Shown here piece by piece: positions 61,891 to 64,000 of a stretch of 64,000 bases of DNA. The stretch lies in assembly GCF_000346615.1 (NCBI RefSeq), contig NZ_ANNU01000006.1:62001-126000 (forward strand), in the 5' to 3' direction. Positions within the stretch are counted from its first letter, which is position 1. The number at the start of each line of letters is the position of its first letter. The position numbers and the translations under genes are program-made. The notes beneath the pieces are model-generated. The model was not told the DNA's origin and made no database searches. It saw only the letters and a list, made by a program, of their open reading frames with translations. This DNA is from Nafulsella turpanensis ZLM-10 (GTDB taxonomy: Bacteria; Bacteroidota; Bacteroidia; Cytophagales; Cyclobacteriaceae).

Positions 61891-63123
61891 ATGAGAATGA
61901 AAGCACTGCTTGAGAAGTTTGAAAATAAAAGACCTGAAATTGTTTTTGAATGGAAAGATCCTGAAACAGAAGCCGAAGGCTGGGTAGTCATCAATTCCCT
62001 CCGTAATGGTGCTGCCGGCGGCGGCACCCGTATGCGCCAGGGCCTGGACCGGCACGAGGTGGAATCTCTGGCCAAAACCATGGAGGTAAAGTTTACGGTA
62101 TCGGGTCCGGCCATTGGTGGCGCCAAGTCAGGTATTAATTTTAATCCGGCCGACCCTCGCAAGCAGGGTGTTCTTGAACGCTGGTACAAAGCGGTTATTC
62201 CGCTCCTCAAAAACTATTATGGTACCGGCGGCGACCTCAATGTAGATGAGATTCATGAAGTAATTCCTATTACCGAAGATTACGGGCTCTGGCACCCTCA
62301 GGAAGGTGTGGTTAACGGCCATTTTCAAGCAAGTGAGCCACAGAAGATTCAAAAAATAGGCCAGCTGCGCCAGGGAGTGAGCAAAGTTATTGAAGATGCA
62401 AAATACAGCCCTGCCGTAGAAGAAAAATATACGGTAGCTGATATGATTACCGGTTTTGGTGTAGCGGAGTCGGTAAAACATTATTACCATTTATGGGGAG
62501 GTGAGCTACAGCAGAAAAGAGCCATTATCCAGGGATGGGGCAATGTTGGCGCCTCTGCAGCCTATTATCTGGCCAAAATGGGGGTTAAAATTGTAGGTAT
62601 TATCGACCGCGATGGGGGCCTTATTCGCCCCGAAGGAATTCCTTACGAGGAGGTGCGCTCGCTGTTTCTTAACCGGGAAAGAAATACGTTAAGGGCGGAA
62701 GGACTTATTCCGTTTGAAGAAATCGATGCCCGCATCTGGGATGTGGAGGCCGAAATATTTATTCCGGCAGCTGCCTCGCGCCTGGTAAGCCAGCAGCAGA
62801 TTGAACGTATGATAAAAGGAAAGCTGGAGGTGGTAAGCAGCGGGGCTAACGTACCTTTTAAAGATCAGGAAATCTTTTTTGGCCAAACCATGGAGTATAC
62901 CGATGAAAGGGTAAGTATTATTCCTGACTTTATTGCTAATTGTGGCATGGCCCGGGTTTTTGCTTACCTCATGAGCGATGAGGTGGAGGTAACCGATGAA
63001 GCCATTTTCACCGACACCTCCGATATTATCCGTCAGGCCCTGGAGCAGGTTCATGAAATCAACTCCGATCGAAGGGGCCTGGCACAATCAGCCTTTGAAA
63101 TTGCCTTAAAGGAACTTGTATAA
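61891..63123 (+). CDS. second Glu/Leu/Phe/Val dehydrogenase family protein
   Basis: A 410-residue ELFV-superfamily protein only distantly like the window's other dehydrogenase. It has RNGAAGGGTRMRQGLDRHEV, SGPAIGGAKSGINFNPADPR (catalytic Lys), GTGGDLNVDEIHEVIPIT, the Rossmann motif AIIQGWGNVGASAAYYLAKM and PDFIANCGMARVFAYL. The N-terminal part is truncated relative to gdhA (starts at about gdhA residue 30). Sequence resembles the branch in which leucine/phenylalanine/valine or unknown substrates are used. It may be co-transcribed with anmK; substrate unknown. Confidence 0.88.
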   Translation: MRMKALLEKFENKRPEIVFEWKDPETEAEGWVVINSLRNGAAGGGTRMRQGLDRHEVESLAKTMEVKFTVSGPAIGGAKSGINFNPADPRKQGVLERWYKAVIPLLKNYYGTGGDLNVDEIHEVIPITEDYGLWHPQEGVVNGHFQASEPQKIQKIGQLRQGVSKVIEDAKYSPAVEEKYTVADMITGFGVAESVKHYYHLWGGELQQKRAIIQGWGNVGASAAYYLAKMGVKIVGIIDRDGGLIRPEGIPYEEVRSLFLNRERNTLRAEGLIPFEEIDARIWDVEAEIFIPAAASRLVSQQQIERMIKGKLEVVSSGANVPFKDQEIFFGQTMEYTDERVSIIPDFIANCGMARVFAYLMSDEVEVTDEAIFTDTSDIIRQALEQVHEINSDRRGLAQSAFEIALKELV

Positions 63124-63202
63124 GGACAATGTTATCATTTTAAAAGGGCTGTGTTAAGCCTGTATTAAATTTTTCCTGTTGTAGGGATTACCACATAATT
63201 CC

Positions 63203-63299
63203 GGTGGTGTGGAACTGCCGTTGAAATAAAATTTCGATTAGTTTTACTAAAAAATTAATCTAATTCTTATTTTTAGGCCCATAGTTCCACTCTGCCACC
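63203..63299. promoter_or_regulatory. long-range inverted repeat in front of the antiporter gene
   Basis: GGTGG (63203-63207) with GTGGAACT (63209-63216) pairs with AGTTCCAC (63283-63290) with CCACC (63295-63299), enclosing an AT-rich 66-bp core. The pairing is perfect over 8 and 5 bp with unequal spacers (1 and 4 nt). It could be a 5'-leader stem-loop or a degenerate inverted-repeat element. Confidence 0.4.
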
Positions 63300-63405
63300 A
63301 GTAAAAGGTGTTTAAACATTAAAAGCCTTGTGGGTATCACCATCCTACATGGACTTTTTTTTTGATGGGACCGCATTTATGGTCAGGTGTAGAAAGCAAT
63401 TGCCG

Positions 63406-64000
63406 ATGAAAAAATTTATTTCCTATATCAAACTGTTACTCATTACTCTTACCCTGCTCTCTGCAGGTAGTCTAAGTTCCTCTCCGGCATATGCCGGAAA
63501 CAACCCGACAGCCCTTGCTGTACAGGAAGCTCCCCAACACCCTGCCGAAGAGGAGGAGGAAGTGCATGCGGAGGAGGTGCATCCGGAAGAAGAAGCCCAT
63601 GAGGATGGCGAACACTCCATAGCCCAGGCACCCATCTGGATGGTAATTCCTTTTGTGCTTTTACTACTGATGATAGCCACCGGGCCTCTATTCTACGAGC
63701 ACTTCTGGCATAAAAATTATCCACTGATTGCAGTGGCCCTGGCAGCCATTGTGGTGCTTTACTATATCTTTTACCTCCTCAATGTAGCCAGCGTAATTCA
63801 CGCGCTCTTCGAGTACATTCAGTTTATTGCCCTACTGGCCTCTCTCTATATTGCCTCCGGAGGTATACTCATTAATGTTGACAAAAAAGCGGCCCCCGCC
63901 ACCAACGTTGGTTTGCTGTTGATCGGTTCGGTACTGGCAAACCTTATTGGTACCACCGGTGCCTCTATGCTCCTGATTCGTCCTTTCATCCGGCTGAACC
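63406..64000 (+). CDS. sodium:proton antiporter (NhaD/CitMHS-like), 5' part
   Basis: The frame is open to the right edge (198 residues). It shows a cleavable-looking signal (KLLLITLTLLSAGSLSSSPA), a long His/Glu-rich periplasmic segment (EEEEEVHAEEVHPEEEAHED, then GEHS), and hydrophobic helices starting IWMVIPFVLLLLMIATGPLF. The motif NLIGTTGASMLLIRPFIRLN is typical of the ion transporter superfamily Na+/H+ antiporters of Bacteroidota. The His/Glu stretch could bind divalent metal. Start chosen from the signal peptide; upstream is a 280-bp region with an inverted repeat. Confidence 0.85.
   Translation, partial: MKKFISYIKLLLITLTLLSAGSLSSSPAYAGNNPTALAVQEAPQHPAEEEEEVHAEEVHPEEEAHEDGEHSIAQAPIWMVIPFVLLLLMIATGPLFYEHFWHKNYPLIAVALAAIVVLYYIFYLLNVASVIHALFEYIQFIALLASLYIASGGILINVDKKAAPATNVGLLLIGSVLANLIGTTGASMLLIRPFIRLN

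Overview
The window looks like chromosomal DNA of a Bacteroidota bacterium, most likely order Cytophagales. The basis is the gene families (TonB receptors with a CarboxypepD_reg-like N-terminus, DUF4856/imelysin/HTTM iron cluster, CoaX-OMP-TPR-LptC-CorC-PpiD block, HEAT-repeat anti-sigma factors with DUF4097 proteins), weak use of Shine-Dalgarno sequences, and several TAnnTTTG -7 promoter boxes. No tRNA, rRNA, CRISPR array, transposase, integrase or phage gene was seen. Genus-level placement is not possible by eye.

Layout: 1-4.1 kb is the N-terminal 1358 residues of a giant cadherin-repeat surface protein (minus strand, runs off the left edge) carrying long, apparently perfect DNA duplications. 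4.5-16.4 kb is housekeeping: RecQ, YraN, a bifunctional sugar-phosphate isomerase, LipB, phosphatidylserine decarboxylase, glutamate-family dehydrogenase, CdsA, a CPBP protease, a tRNA-dihydrouridine synthase, an EamA transporter and a HAD phosphatase with an altered catalytic motif. 16.4-22.7 kb is a four-gene iron-uptake type operon (DUF4856 lipoprotein, imelysin lipoprotein, HTTM membrane protein, FecA-like TonB receptor) behind a very good Bacteroidota promoter. 22.7-30.2 kb holds an ECF sigma factor, a degenerate receiver-like protein, a second TonB receptor, a nitroreductase and a six-PAS histidine kinase.

30.2-33.0 kb is a small biosynthetic locus: methyltransferase and type III polyketide synthase on one strand and a UbiA prenyltransferase diverging from them; a geranylgeranyl-reductase-like FAD enzyme that could belong to the same pathway lies at 42.7-43.8 kb. 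Next to it, a PAS histidine kinase is interrupted by an in-frame TGA inside its ATPase domain while the rest of the domain continues intact in the same frame.

34.9-41.4 kb is the most striking region: two successive, same-orientation, same-order operons, each encoding ECF sigma factor, single-TM HEAT-repeat putative anti-sigma factor, and two secreted DUF4097 (toastrack/adhesin-like) proteins. The four DUF4097 proteins share a C-terminal motif and both HEAT proteins end in VLI. I interpret this as a duplicated, diverged envelope-sensing system.

41.5-52.8 kb is mixed: quinone oxidoreductase, FAD enzyme, a DUF5117-type zinc metalloprotease, a glutathione-peroxidase-like enzyme, a glycerophosphodiesterase overlapping a membrane protein, an aspartyl protease with PDZ domain, a TerB-like protein and DUF493. 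52.9-60.7 kb is the conserved Bacteroidota envelope block PpiD / CorC-HlyC / small membrane protein / LptC / TPR / OMP / CoaX on the minus strand. 60.7-64 kb runs plus-strand with AnmK, a second glutamate-type dehydrogenase and the start of a sodium:proton antiporter with a His/Glu-rich N-terminal segment, cut by the right edge.
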